A stretch of DNA of 64,000 nucleotides from positions 3,372,001 through 3,436,000 of the forward strand of contig CP026657.1 in NCBI GenBank assembly GCA_023525915.1, in the 5' to 3' direction. Positions 7,489 through 15,860 of this stretch are shown piece after piece. The translations under genes and the position numbers were made by a program. Positions within the stretch are counted from its first letter, which is position 1; each line of letters opens with the position of its first letter. Origin of the DNA: Acetispira formosa (nom. nud.). Lineage in GTDB: Bacteria > Desulfobacterota > Desulfarculia > Adiutricales > Adiutricaceae. The notes under the pieces are model-generated. The model was not told the origin of the DNA. It searched no databases and saw nothing but the letters and a program-made list of their open reading frames with translations.

Positions 7489-8811
7489 ATGAGCGTTACC
7501 TCCGCCCCCGTTCACCCCGTCGATGAAAAGCTGCCGCCGCTCAAACTTTTTTTGTTCGGCCTTCAACATGTGCTGGTAATGGCGGCTTCGCCCATTACCT
7601 CCGTTTTCCTGGTGGCCCGGGCCCTGGGCCTTTCCGATGACCTGACGTTGAATCTTATCAGCGCCACCTTCTTCATCTGCGGCGTTGGGAGTCTCCTTCA
7701 GTCTTTCGGGCCGCTGGGCATCGGGGCCAAGCTGCCGTTTGTGATGGTTCCGGGCGGCGCGCCTGTGGCCCTGTTCGTTCTCATCGCCAAGGATACCAAC
7801 ATTGCCACCGCGGCCGGGGCGGTGATGATGACGGGCGTTCTCTACTGGATTCTTTTGCCCATATTCCGCCGCTGTCTGCGCTTTTTCCCCAAGCTGGTCA
7901 TCGGCACAATGCTGCTTCTGGTCTCCATCAACCTAATTAAGATTTACGGCGGGGTCATTGTCGGGCAGCCGGGTTCAGAAAATTTCGCCAATCCGTCCTC
8001 CATCGGCATGGCTATTCTTACAGTGGCCCTGACTGTGTTTTTCGCCAGGGTGCTGAAGGGCACTCTGGGCCAGCTTTCGGTGATGCTGGGGCTTTTAGGC
8101 GGGGCGGCGGTTGCTTCTCTGTTGGGCGGCACAGCTTTTGTGGCTTCACTCAGCGGCCCGGTCTTCAGCCTGCCGCGCCTTTTTCCCTTTGGTTTTCCTG
8201 AATTCGATATCTGGGCCTCCCTGCCGCTTCTCATTTTCTGCATAATTTCCATGACCGAGGCCACCGGCCAGACCGTGGCCATAGCCGATGTGGTCGGCAA
8301 GAAGATCGACCCGGCCGAGGTTGTGCCTAAAACCATTCGCGGCGACGGCCTGGCTTCCTTCATCGGCGGTATCTTAGGCACTTCGCTGATCATCACCAGC
8401 GGCGAGAACATCGGCATCGTCCAGGCCACCGGAGTGAGATCCCGTTATGTGACGGCCGTGGCCGGGGTGATTCTCCTGGTTATTTCCATCCTGGCCCCTC
8501 TGGGCCGTCTGGCCAACGCGATTCCCGGCCCGGTGGTGGGCGGCACGGCCCTGATTGTCTTTGCCATCATCGGGGTTATGGGCATCAACATGATTCGCAC
8601 GGCCAACCTTCACGAGCGTTCCAACATGTATATCCTGGCTTCGGCTTTGACCATGGGGCTATTGCCCATACTGGTGCCCGGCATTTACAGTCAGTTTGAT
8701 TCGCGTCTTCAAATCATCCTTAACAACGGCCTGATGATGGGGACGCTTACAGCGGTGCTCACCAACATTATTTTCAACCACCTTTGCCCGACGAAGGAGG
8801 ATGGTCAATGA
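7489..8811 (+). CDS. NCS2-family nucleobase/xanthine-uracil permease
   Basis: A 440-residue very hydrophobic protein with about 12-14 membrane segments. The family hallmarks are FGLQHVLVM near the N-terminus, the acidic-residue region ISMTEATGQTVA and ITSGENIGIVQATGV, as in the xanthine/uracil:H+ symporters of the NCS2 (NAT) family. It would import a purine- or pyrimidine-like base across the inner membrane. The start has a clear AAGGAG site. It overlaps the next gene by four bases, so permease and hydrolase form one operon, probably under the divergent LacI protein. The substrate is inferred from the amidohydrolase partner: an amino-substituted heterocycle. Confidence 0.88.
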   Translation: MSVTSAPVHPVDEKLPPLKLFLFGLQHVLVMAASPITSVFLVARALGLSDDLTLNLISATFFICGVGSLLQSFGPLGIGAKLPFVMVPGGAPVALFVLIAKDTNIATAAGAVMMTGVLYWILLPIFRRCLRFFPKLVIGTMLLLVSINLIKIYGGVIVGQPGSENFANPSSIGMAILTVALTVFFARVLKGTLGQLSVMLGLLGGAAVASLLGGTAFVASLSGPVFSLPRLFPFGFPEFDIWASLPLLIFCIISMTEATGQTVAIADVVGKKIDPAEVVPKTIRGDGLASFIGGILGTSLIITSGENIGIVQATGVRSRYVTAVAGVILLVISILAPLGRLANAIPGPVVGGTALIVFAIIGVMGINMIRTANLHERSNMYILASALTMGLLPILVPGIYSQFDSRLQIILNNGLMMGTLTAVLTNIIFNHLCPTKEDGQ

Positions 8812-10244
8812 CCCGGAACTCTCTTCTTGATACCGTGCCGGCTGAATTTTCACCGGAGCGTCCCTCATCTGAAGCTGTGCTTCTGGCTCCGGCGGCTGTT
8901 CTGACCCCGGAAGGCATTCAGCATGGCTACGGCGTGGTGGTTTCAGATGGTAAATTCCTGGCCGTGGCGGCTCTTGAGTCACTGAGCGCTGAATTCGGCG
9001 GCATTCAAAGGGTGGATTTGCCGGGCCGGCTGCTCATGCCTGGCTTTATCGATTCCCATCAGCATCTGGCCCAGGCATTCGGCAAGGCGCTGGCCTTTGG
9101 GGAGCCATCGGAAATTTTCAAGCGCATATGGGTGCCGCTGGAAGGTTTTTTAAATCAGGAGCTGGTTTATCTATCCGGGAAACTGGCCGCCTTTGAAGCT
9201 TTGCGGGGCGGTATAACCACAGTGGCCGATGCCGGGGCGCGTTCCAGCGGGGATTTGTCAGTGCTGGCCCAGGCGGCCGAGGAGGCGGGTCTGAGGTGTG
9301 TGTTGGGAATAATCTGCAATGATTTTCCTGAGTCTCCCAATCCGCCGGATAAAAATGAGATATTGAAAAGAGCTGACGACCACCTTTCACGGTATGACGG
9401 CAATGCGCTGATTACACCGTCGCTGGCTATATCCATCCCGGAAATCGCCAGCGACTGGATGTTGAATCAGGTCTATGAAAGGTGCCGCGAGGCCGGGCGG
9501 GTTTTCCAGACGCATGTGAACGAGCATTTGGCGGCGGTGGAGCGTTCTCTGGTGGATCGCCGTCTGCGTCCTCTGGAGCATTTGGCCAGGGCCAAAGCAT
9601 TAGGCCCGCACACCCTGGCCGCACATGTAACGTTGGTGACTCCGGCCGAGCTTAATCTTTTGCGGGACACCGACACGGCTGTGGCTTATAATCCGGTGGC
9701 CAGCCAGTGGAAGGGCAATGCCGTTTGCCCGGCCTTGCAAATGGAGGCGTTGGGTATTCGCCTTGGGCTGGGCACGGACGGCACCAGGAGCGACGGTTTC
9801 CGTCTGGTGGATGCGGCCGAGTCTCTTCAGCGAATTGCTTTTGGTTTGAGCGTGGGAGACAGTTCCTGCGGCGGCGGCTATAAATGGCTGGACATGTCCA
9901 GCCGTGGCGGGGCTGAGGTTCTGGGGCTTTCAGGCGTTACGGGGTCGATCAAGCCGGGTTTGGCGGCGGATTTTCTTTTGGTTGATCTTGACGTGCCGGA
10001 GTTGACTCCATCGTGGGACTTGCCTTGGGATTTAGTGCGCCTGGGCAACCGTTCGCAGATAGAGGCTGTTTTTGTGGGTGGACGGCTGCGTTTGTGGCAA
10101 GGCTGGCCGGTGGATTGGGACGGCAAAGCTTTGATGGAGCGCATTAACAAACTGGCCGGTGAAGCGGTGGCTCAGGCGCCCATAAAGCGGGTACACGGCA
10201 CCTCTGCGGAATATACGGGATTCCGAAGGGAACTTGGCATTTGA
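8808..10244 (+). CDS. Amidohydrolase / ATZ-TRZ-like deaminase
   Basis: This 478-residue member of the COG0402 amidohydrolases has the metal ligands expected: HQH after the beta-1 strand (FIDSHQHLAQ), a third His in THVNEH, a fourth in AAHVTLV, and the Asp in GTDGTRSDGF. Such enzymes hydrolyse or deaminate amino-heterocycles such as guanine, 8-oxoguanine, triazines or related rings. The start at ATG 8808 is preferred because GAAGGAGG lies just upstream; the longer frame from 8784 is an overlap artefact. Together with the NCS2 permease it looks like a salvage or catabolic pair for an exogenous base. The exact substrate cannot be read from sequence. Confidence 0.82.
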   Translation: MTRNSLLDTVPAEFSPERPSSEAVLLAPAAVLTPEGIQHGYGVVVSDGKFLAVAALESLSAEFGGIQRVDLPGRLLMPGFIDSHQHLAQAFGKALAFGEPSEIFKRIWVPLEGFLNQELVYLSGKLAAFEALRGGITTVADAGARSSGDLSVLAQAAEEAGLRCVLGIICNDFPESPNPPDKNEILKRADDHLSRYDGNALITPSLAISIPEIASDWMLNQVYERCREAGRVFQTHVNEHLAAVERSLVDRRLRPLEHLARAKALGPHTLAAHVTLVTPAELNLLRDTDTAVAYNPVASQWKGNAVCPALQMEALGIRLGLGTDGTRSDGFRLVDAAESLQRIAFGLSVGDSSCGGGYKWLDMSSRGGAEVLGLSGVTGSIKPGLAADFLLVDLDVPELTPSWDLPWDLVRLGNRSQIEAVFVGGRLRLWQGWPVDWDGKALMERINKLAGEAVAQAPIKRVHGTSAEYTGFRRELGI

Positions 10245-10470
10245 GGGGGCAGGGTGAAACCCGTGGGCGGGGCGGGGAGATATCTCCATAGTGGCCCCCG
10301 ATTTTTCTCTTATTCCCGGCCGGGTGGCTTCATAAGAGGTTTGATAGTCCGTACCCGTCCGGGGAGCAAAAATCGTGGTCCCCTCTGGAGAAATCTCCCC
10401 GCCCCGCCCACTAGTCATTGTCGTCTGTTGAAAGTTTGCCAGACGAGGTTTTAAACCCGTCGGCGGCAGA
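10245..10470. repeat. Type-B hairpin module, single copy
   Basis: The arms 10263-10288 and 10386-10411 match over 25 of 26 positions. They enclose a core that starts TATTCCCGGCCGGGTGGCT and ends CCCGTCCGGGGAGCAAAA. The same core occurs in the composite elements at 23020-23397 and 35082-35462. The outer flanks carry GAAACCCG on the left and TTTTAAACCCG on the right. The module is non-coding. Confidence 0.75.
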
Positions 10471-10479
10471 GTGGCGGAT

Positions 10480-10935
10480 GTTGCTTCACTGGAAAGGGCC
10501 TTTAAGGGGAGCGGGCGTTTCTCCTTTTAACTAAAGGCGGCAGCGTCTCACGTGCGACAGCGCTGGAAAAAAATTTTGAGGGGAAAAAATCTTGAGCCGA
10601 ACATATGTGAAGCAGCAATCACTTGACGCCCTTGCCTATAGCATAATCTATCAGCTCAACGTGAAGCAGGTGACAGCGCTTTAAGCTGACCATGTTTGAA
10701 GCGTCGCCGCTTGTCTGAGCTTCGTACCCGAAGCGAGTTGCGGCGATGCGGGAAGAAGAAAGTTCATGCCGACCCTGACCTCTTTGGGGGTCAAGGGGGC
10801 TCCGCCCCCTTGCGGGGGTGGGGTCTGGGGCAGGGCCGACGTCGGCCCTCCCCCAGCCGGAGTCCAGAGGGTGGAACCCTTTGGTTGGCCTTTCAGGCCA
10901 AGTCCTTTAATTACGCGGCCAGTGGGCCGCACTCC
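10480..10935. repeat. GC-rich composite repeat, single half-copy (type D)
   Basis: The segment matches, region by region, the right half of the element at 52062-52885. It has the block GGAAAGGGCCTTTAAGGGGA, the block CGTCGCCGCTTGTCTGAGC, the CTCCGCCCCC foldback, and GAGGGTGGAACCCTTTGGTTGGCC, ending at a CCTTTAAT and GGCCGC foldback. Several ORFs cross it on both strands but all lie in repeat sequence and have no family resemblance. Confidence 0.7.
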
Positions 10936-10956
10936 TTATAAAACAGAGTCTCAACC

Positions 10957-11673
10957 ATGACCTTATCAACTATATTGTTACTGTCGGCCGTCATAATAGT
11001 CGCCGCTTTCATCCAGGGCTCAGTGGGGGTAGGGTTCGCCCTGATAATGGCTCCGGTTTTCAGCATTGTGCATCCCAGCCTGATTCCCGTGGCCATCCTG
11101 ATTATTATGCTGCCGCTGAATTTCTATGTGGCCGCCCGCGAACGTCACTCCCTGGACACAAAGGGCACCGCCTGGATTACAGTCGGAAGAACCGTCGGCG
11201 GCCTCATCGGCGCGGCCATACTCTTTATCATCAGCGTCCGCACTCTCAATATTTTTATCGGCCTTTCAACCATTCTGGCGGCCGTGCTGTCACTGGCCGC
11301 GCCTTCCTTCAAGCCGGGATTGAAAAGCCTGATCACCGCCGGTCTGGTCACCGGCGTCACGGAAACCGCCACCGGCATCGGCGGCCCGCCCCTGGCCCTG
11401 GTCTACCAGCACCACCCCGGCCCGGTGCTGCGTTCCACCCTGGCCGCCTGCTTCCTCATCGGCGAAATAATCTCGCTGATCATGCTGGCCATCGGCGGCC
11501 GTCTGAATATGAGCCTGATTATAGATTCGCTCTACCTCTTGCCCGCCGTCATCATCGGCGCGGTGCTTAGCCGTCTGGTCCATCGCCGGGTGGGCGGAAA
11601 GGGCCTCAGGGCCGGAGTCATGATCTTCGCCATTGTCGCGGGGCTTTTCCTCCTCGTCCGCGAATTCATTTAA
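10957..11673 (+). CDS. TSUP-family (TauE/SafE) transporter
   Basis: A 238-residue integral membrane protein with about eight hydrophobic segments and the TSUP hallmark near the N-terminus (AAFIQGSVGVGFALIMAP) and again mid-protein (TGVTETATGIGGPPLAL), as in TauE/SafE. Family members move sulfite, sulfoacetate or other small organic anions, usually outward. The start is ATG 10957 with only a weak AGAG upstream. It stands alone between the type-D repeat and a bidirectional terminator, so no operon partner hints at the substrate. Confidence 0.85.
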   Translation: MTLSTILLLSAVIIVAAFIQGSVGVGFALIMAPVFSIVHPSLIPVAILIIMLPLNFYVAARERHSLDTKGTAWITVGRTVGGLIGAAILFIISVRTLNIFIGLSTILAAVLSLAAPSFKPGLKSLITAGLVTGVTETATGIGGPPLALVYQHHPGPVLRSTLAACFLIGEIISLIMLAIGGRLNMSLIIDSLYLLPAVIIGAVLSRLVHRRVGGKGLRAGVMIFAIVAGLFLLVREFI

Positions 11674-11694
11674 GTTACGCCGCACTCGGCAAAT

Positions 11695-11734
11695 AAAAAA
11701 GCGGAGCGGCCATATAAAAAAGCCGCTCCGCTTT
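11695..11734. terminator. Bidirectional rho-independent terminator
   Basis: AAAGCGGAGCGGC and GCCGCTCCGCTTT form a 13-bp stem with A and T tracts on its outer sides. It sits between the convergent TSUP and YdcF-like genes and can end transcripts from both. Confidence 0.85.
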
Positions 11735-11745
11735 CCATATCCCGC

Positions 11746-12321
11746 TTATGGATAGACCAGCCAATAATAGGCAATGGCCGGGAGCTCCCGCAAAATGGAA
11801 TAAGCATCGCGCAATTCCACATATACCGGCGCGGAGTGCCCGACATTGGGACAGCCGGCCATTTCCAAAGCCATAACAGTGCGCGGAAGGTGAAAATACT
11901 GACTGACCGCAATTACGCCGTCGAGATTGTTGGCCTTCAGATATTCGGCCGTAAAGACAGCCGTCCGCCAGGTATTTTCTCCGCCTGAGTCAATGACGAT
12001 ATCTTCGGACGGCACCCCCATCATTGTGGTGAGGAATTCGGCCATGGCCGGCGCTTCAGGGACGCCGCTGAGACCTATGTGGCCACTGACGATAATGGTT
12101 GAGCACCGCCCGGACAGATAAAGCCGGGCCGCCTCACGCAAGCGGGCCGCCAGCCGGGGAGCCGGTTTACCGCTGCGGTAAACCTCATTGCCCAGAACCA
12201 CCGCCACCCTGGCCGCGATAACATTTTCCCTCAGCCCGGCCGCGGCCACAGCCACGCAAGCCGCCAAGGTCAACAGGGCTATCACCAGCACGGCCCTTTT
12301 TGTCCAGCGCGGGATTTTCAT
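11746..12321 (-). CDS. YdcF/SanA-like DUF218 membrane-anchored protein
   Basis: A 191-residue protein with a single N-terminal membrane anchor (VLVIALLTLAACVAVAAAGL) and a DUF218 domain outside the membrane. The domain hallmarks are VAVVLGNEVYRSGKPAPRL, IIVSGHIGLSG, the acidic DSGGENTWRTA and SQYFHLPRTVMAL. SanA, ElyC and YdcF homologues affect envelope integrity and vancomycin sensitivity, probably through lipid-linked peptidoglycan or ECA intermediates. The start at 12321 has AGGGAG upstream. A 17-bp perfect inverted repeat lies 36 bp before the start. Confidence 0.82.
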   Translation of the reverse strand: MKIPRWTKRAVLVIALLTLAACVAVAAAGLRENVIAARVAVVLGNEVYRSGKPAPRLAARLREAARLYLSGRCSTIIVSGHIGLSGVPEAPAMAEFLTTMMGVPSEDIVIDSGGENTWRTAVFTAEYLKANNLDGVIAVSQYFHLPRTVMALEMAGCPNVGHSAPVYVELRDAYSILRELPAIAYYWLVYP

Positions 12322-12356
12322 AAAAACTCCCTGAAAAGTTTTGACGGACGGCGAAG

Positions 12357-12373
12357 TGTTGTCAATGACAACA
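12357..12373. promoter_or_regulatory. Perfect inverted repeat upstream of the DUF218 gene
   Basis: TGTTGTCAATGACAACA consists of 8-bp arms around a single A. It is placed 36 bp before the DUF218 start on the minus strand, where a dimeric regulator could bind. No regulator gene adjoins it. Confidence 0.45.
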
Positions 12374-12467
12374 TAGATGTGGGTGTTTTGGTGGTATACT
12401 CCGCCGTCCGTCTGTTTTCATTTATAATAAAAACATGTCGCGGTTTTATGCGGGTTATGTGGAGATT

Positions 12468-13568
12468 TTATGACGAACGCCCGGCCAGACTCAAAGCCCG
12501 TTCGTCCAGCATGGCCGCCAGCCCTTCAGTGGCCGGATCGCGGCCAAACACGTCAAGCCAAACGCGCGGGCTTTCCATGCACATATATATCACCGCCTGG
12601 GAACCGGGCAGGGCCCGCCGCAGTTCCCCGGCCAGGTGACGATACATTCGGGTTCGCAGCGGACGCGGATAACGCATCTTGCCGTCTCCGCCGACAATAA
12701 ACTCACCGTCATAAATGGAGGTGTCAGGGTGGCGGGCGAGCATGACGCTTTTCAGCGACGGCAGATACCTGAAACAGCCCAGCGATATCCAGGCCACTTC
12801 AGCCCCATCCAGATATTCACCTATCATTCGGCAAGTCTCGGCATAGCCATCTTCCCAGCCCGGATGGATGATAAGCGGATCAAAGTGAAGGCCGACCGGA
12901 AAACCTTTTTCCGCCGCCCGGCGGGCCGCCGCAAGCCGGGCTTTCAGCGGCGCGGCCCCTTTCTCCTCACCCGCGCAGATGGAGGGTGAATTGACGGAAA
13001 AACTGAAAACCGTGCGTCCGCCGTGCTCCAGATGCAAAAGGTGATCAATGTGGTCGGTTTTGGTTTTAAGCTCCAGCACGGCCTCCCGGCCTTCCGCAAA
13101 AATACGCACCAGCGATTCCGCCAGACCGGAGCGCTTGTCCAGCAAAAGGCTGTCGGTAAATTCGCCGGTACAGAAACGTTTGGGCCGCGCGCCCGAGGGC
13201 TTGGCCAGGGTTTCAGTCAACTCCAGGAGGCCTTCTTCGACATTACCGAAAAGAACCAGCGCCTCCGTCCCCAGATAGGCTTCTAAAATGCAGTACCGGC
13301 AGCCGATGGTGCAGCCCAGGCCGAAGTGAAAGATGGTCAGGTTGCAGCAGTTGTAATTGAGCGTGGCCGGGCAGGGCTTGATGAAACTGCCCTTGTGGCG
13401 GGTGACCAGAAGATCACGGCGGCCATAGCGGCCGTAATCGGCCGGGCCAATGGGTTCCAGCGGCTCGGCTTCAAAGGTGCGCTCCAGATTGCGGGCCAGT
13501 TCCGTGCCGGCGAACTCCCGCTCCAGACGCAGCCGCAAACCGCCGCCGTCCCCGGATGGTCCGCTCAT
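12468..13568 (-). CDS. Spore photoproduct lyase-like radical SAM protein
   Basis: A 366-residue radical SAM enzyme with the cluster motif CTIGCRYC (Cys86, Cys90, Cys93) after NCCNLTIFHFGLG, the context seen in the SPL family. SPL proper repairs the thymine dimer of spores; homologues in non-sporulating Desulfobacterota are common and uncharacterised. A spore role is unlikely here. Its ATG overlaps the stop of the upstream ParB-like gene by four bases, so the two are translationally coupled. This pairing suggests a DNA-associated or ParB-fold-associated function (inference). Confidence 0.8.
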   Translation of the reverse strand: MSGPSGDGGGLRLRLEREFAGTELARNLERTFEAEPLEPIGPADYGRYGRRDLLVTRHKGSFIKPCPATLNYNCCNLTIFHFGLGCTIGCRYCILEAYLGTEALVLFGNVEEGLLELTETLAKPSGARPKRFCTGEFTDSLLLDKRSGLAESLVRIFAEGREAVLELKTKTDHIDHLLHLEHGGRTVFSFSVNSPSICAGEEKGAAPLKARLAAARRAAEKGFPVGLHFDPLIIHPGWEDGYAETCRMIGEYLDGAEVAWISLGCFRYLPSLKSVMLARHPDTSIYDGEFIVGGDGKMRYPRPLRTRMYRHLAGELRRALPGSQAVIYMCMESPRVWLDVFGRDPATEGLAAMLDERALSLAGRSS

Positions 13569-14563
13569 TGGCTCCCTTCCTTCAGCATGGCGATCATGGC
13601 CGGGTCGTCGGCCAGCCCGGCGACCTTCCGGCCGAGGGCCTCTAATTCGTCATGGCTGGCAAAGGTCATGCTCAGGCTGAATTTCAAATCCTCAAAAGTC
13701 GGGTCAGCTTCCAGCTTCAGGTTTTTAGGCAACCCCAAAGCCTTGACCTGCTCCCGCCTCCCGGCCGTCAGTTCTGACAGTTGAGGATGCCGTCGGCGCC
13801 ATAAATAGTGACGGGCCGCGTCCTCAGCGGCGGATTTGCCGCTTCCGCCCCCATCGGCCAAGGCCGCCTGAATCTCCTTCGATTTCAGCACATCGGCCGG
13901 TGAGACTTTTTCCCGGCGGGCGATATCCTCCAGCCAATCCAGCCATTGGCGTTTCTTCTGCTTGCTGGGGGCCAAAGCCTCAAAAATATCCAACAGCGCC
14001 CCCCTGCTTTCCGGCTCCCAGACGGCCAGACGGGCCGCGCTTTCCAGGTCCAGACCGCCATCGGCCAGAGCCGTCAGACCCTTTTCCGGCAGCCCGGCCG
14101 CAGCCAGGGCCCAGGCGCGGATTTTCGGAGATTTAGCCAAATCCAGATAGGAAGAAAGGCGCAGCGCCTCCTCACCCGGCAGATTTTCACTCAGAAATTT
14201 CCAGAGCAGGGCCAGTTCGGCCTGATTCCAGCCGCGTTCATAATTGTCGGCCAGGGCAATTTCCAAAGCCTGGGCCGCGCTGGTTTCCGGCGGCAGCACC
14301 CTGGCGGGTACCGTGCCGCGCTCCAGCCCGGCCAAAACGGCCAGCCGCAGACGGCCGCAGACAAGTTTAAAGGCCGCGCCATCGGCTAAAACGATGAGCG
14401 GCCTTATCAATCCCAGCGATTTAATTGAATCAGCCAGCCGATCGAGAGGACGGCCGAAACTTGAGGGCCACCAGGGCCGCACGGCCGCCGTGTCCACTTC
14501 ACGGACAGTGGGTGAAATAATCACAATGCGCAAACTTTCTAAAATACACCGGCGCGGATTCAT
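13565..14563 (-). CDS. ParB/sulfiredoxin-fold protein coupled to SPL-like gene
   Basis: A 332-residue protein. Residues 1-110 have a ParB N-terminal-like fold: a strand SLRIVIISPTVREVD, then DRLADSIKSLGLIRPLIVL, VCGRLRLAVL and ALADNYERGWNQAE. This is the arrangement of ParB and sulfiredoxin nucleotide-binding domains. The GERR-type box is replaced by CGRLRL, so CTP-dependent sliding is doubtful. The rest is helical and family-specific. It is not next to parA, so chromosome segregation is unlikely. The four-base overlap with the radical SAM gene suggests a joint function. The start ATG at 14563 has AAGG upstream. Confidence 0.7.
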   Translation of the reverse strand: MNPRRCILESLRIVIISPTVREVDTAAVRPWWPSSFGRPLDRLADSIKSLGLIRPLIVLADGAAFKLVCGRLRLAVLAGLERGTVPARVLPPETSAAQALEIALADNYERGWNQAELALLWKFLSENLPGEEALRLSSYLDLAKSPKIRAWALAAAGLPEKGLTALADGGLDLESAARLAVWEPESRGALLDIFEALAPSKQKKRQWLDWLEDIARREKVSPADVLKSKEIQAALADGGGSGKSAAEDAARHYLWRRRHPQLSELTAGRREQVKALGLPKNLKLEADPTFEDLKFSLSMTFASHDELEALGRKVAGLADDPAMIAMLKEGSQ

Positions 14564-14604
14564 AACAGCCTTTTCAGGCGGACAGACCAGTGCGCCGGAA
14601 AACC

Positions 14605-15246
14605 CTAAAGCAGATGATAACCGGTCTCCGTCAAAGCCTCCGCCGCCTCACTGCCCCGGCCGGGGGACAGCTTCAGCAGAGTCACCACCTTGTCGGTCGA
14701 GTCCTTTTGCGGAAAGGTCAGAACATTGAGGAGGGCTATGTCCTTCTCAGCCATAAGGGCGATGATCCGGGTCAGGTAATCGGATTGGCCGGTTTTGGCC
14801 GCGTCTTCAGAGAGGTAAACGAAATCTTCCCGCTCGTCCGCGCCCAGAATGTGGATAACCAGATCAAACAAGTCGGTGGCTGTGACGATGCCCACCAGTT
14901 TGTCGCCGTCAACCACCGGGTAGGCTCCCAGGCCTTTCTGGTGGCCTTCGAGGAGGGCCGTCAGAACGTCGTCGTCAGGCCCGACGGTGATGGGGTTTTT
15001 GCGCATCACGTCTTTAACCAGAACTTTGGTGGCCAGATAGCGGGCCTCATGGACGGACAGGGTGCTGACCGAAGAGGGCTGTGCTTCCAGGATATTGCGA
15101 TAAGTCACCAGGCCGACGAGTTTACCGTTATCCATAACCGGCAGACGGCGGAAGCCGCGTTCTTTCATGATGCGGGCTGCATCGGCGATAAGGGCGTCCG
15201 GGGCGATGGTGACGGGATCTTTGGTCATCCAGTATTTAACTTTCAT
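14605..15246 (-). CDS. Tandem CBS-domain protein with ACT-like tail
   Basis: This 213-residue protein has a CBS pair. CBS1 is about residues 7-58 (WMTKDPVTIAPDALIADAAR, RRLPVMDNGKLVGLVTYRNIL) and CBS2 about 78-135 (VMRKNPITVGPDDDVLTALL, YPVVDGDKLVGIVTATDLF). The C-terminal 70 residues look like an ACT-type regulatory fold. CBS pairs bind adenosine nucleotides such as AMP, ATP or SAM and act as energy sensors. It is probably a standalone cytoplasmic sensor; no enzyme domain is fused. AAGG precedes the ATG at 15246. Confidence 0.82.
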   Translation of the reverse strand: MKVKYWMTKDPVTIAPDALIADAARIMKERGFRRLPVMDNGKLVGLVTYRNILEAQPSSVSTLSVHEARYLATKVLVKDVMRKNPITVGPDDDVLTALLEGHQKGLGAYPVVDGDKLVGIVTATDLFDLVIHILGADEREDFVYLSEDAAKTGQSDYLTRIIALMAEKDIALLNVLTFPQKDSTDKVVTLLKLSPGRGSEAAEALTETGYHLL

Positions 15247-15309
15247 GGCGAGCCTTAATTTTTCATGAAAAAATAAACCGGCGGATTGCTCCGCCGCTGC
15301 TCAAATTAT

Positions 15310-15430
15310 CCCTTCACTACAACGGGGGATGTCGAGCGGCGCGAGACGGAGCGTCAGCGACTGGTTTTGAAGTTGAAATCGCTGCTTGCCGAGCAAAAAT
15401 CACACTTTTTGCTCGGCTGCGATCCGTAGG
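15310..15430. repeat. Degenerate reversed copy of the MITE-like repeat
   Basis: It carries GAGACGGAGCGTCAGCGACTGGTTTTGA (written here as two blocks: GAGACGGAGCG, CAGCGACTGGTTTTGA in the sister copies) in reverse orientation to the element at 5739-5908. It also has a perfect 12-bp hairpin (15388-15399 with 15406-15417) whose loop is TCACAC. The terminal inverted repeats are eroded. Confidence 0.55.
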
Positions 15431-15451
15431 TTAAAGGTAAACGGCCGTATA

Positions 15452-15826
15452 TTATAGTTCCGCGGTAGCCTCGATTTCGATTTTGGCGCCCATCGGCAGA
15501 GCGGCCACCTGAACGGTGGCGCGGGCCGGGCAGTCGCCGGTGAAGAAAGTGCCGTAAACTTCATTGACCGCTTTGAAATCGGCCAGATCGGTCATGAAAA
15601 TGCCCACGCGGACCACCTTATCGAGGCCGACGCCGGCCGCTTCCAGGATGGATTTAACGTTGGTGAGCGACTGACGGGCCTGTTCCACGGTGTCATCAGG
15701 CATTTTGCCGGTGGCCGGGTCCAGGGGGAGCTGGCCGGAAACGAAAACCATTGAGCCGGTTTTGATAGCCTGTGAATAGGGGCCGATAGCGGCCGGGGCT
15801 TTGTCGGTGCTGACTACAGTTTTCAT
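15452..15826 (-). CDS. RidA family enamine/imine deaminase
   Basis: This 124-residue protein starts at 15826 (AGGAG upstream; the longer frame to 15943 lies inside uppS). It has the RidA signature throughout: APAAIGPYSQAIKTGSMVFV, SGQLPLDPATG, the ligand-binding Arg in CPARATVQVAALP and the terminal IEIEATAEL. RidA hydrolyses reactive enamines and imines released by PLP enzymes such as threonine dehydratase, protecting cellular PLP enzymes. It lies 35 bases downstream of uppS on the same strand. A second RidA homologue sits in the catabolic operon at 41961. Confidence 0.92.
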   Translation of the reverse strand: MKTVVSTDKAPAAIGPYSQAIKTGSMVFVSGQLPLDPATGKMPDDTVEQARQSLTNVKSILEAAGVGLDKVVRVGIFMTDLADFKAVNEVYGTFFTGDCPARATVQVAALPMGAKIEIEATAEL

Positions 15827-15860
15827 GATTTCTCCTAAAGTTTGGTGATATTCGGGCTTG

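Noticed and set aside
10681..10941. Overlapping ORFs on both strands within the type-D repeat
   Set aside because: The same reading frames appear in the other repeat copy (52571-52885) and are made of foldback sequence; no protein-like conservation.
12468..13568. True spore photoproduct lyase implying sporulation
   Set aside because: No sporulation genes are seen and the envelope genes are Gram-negative; family membership alone does not imply spores.
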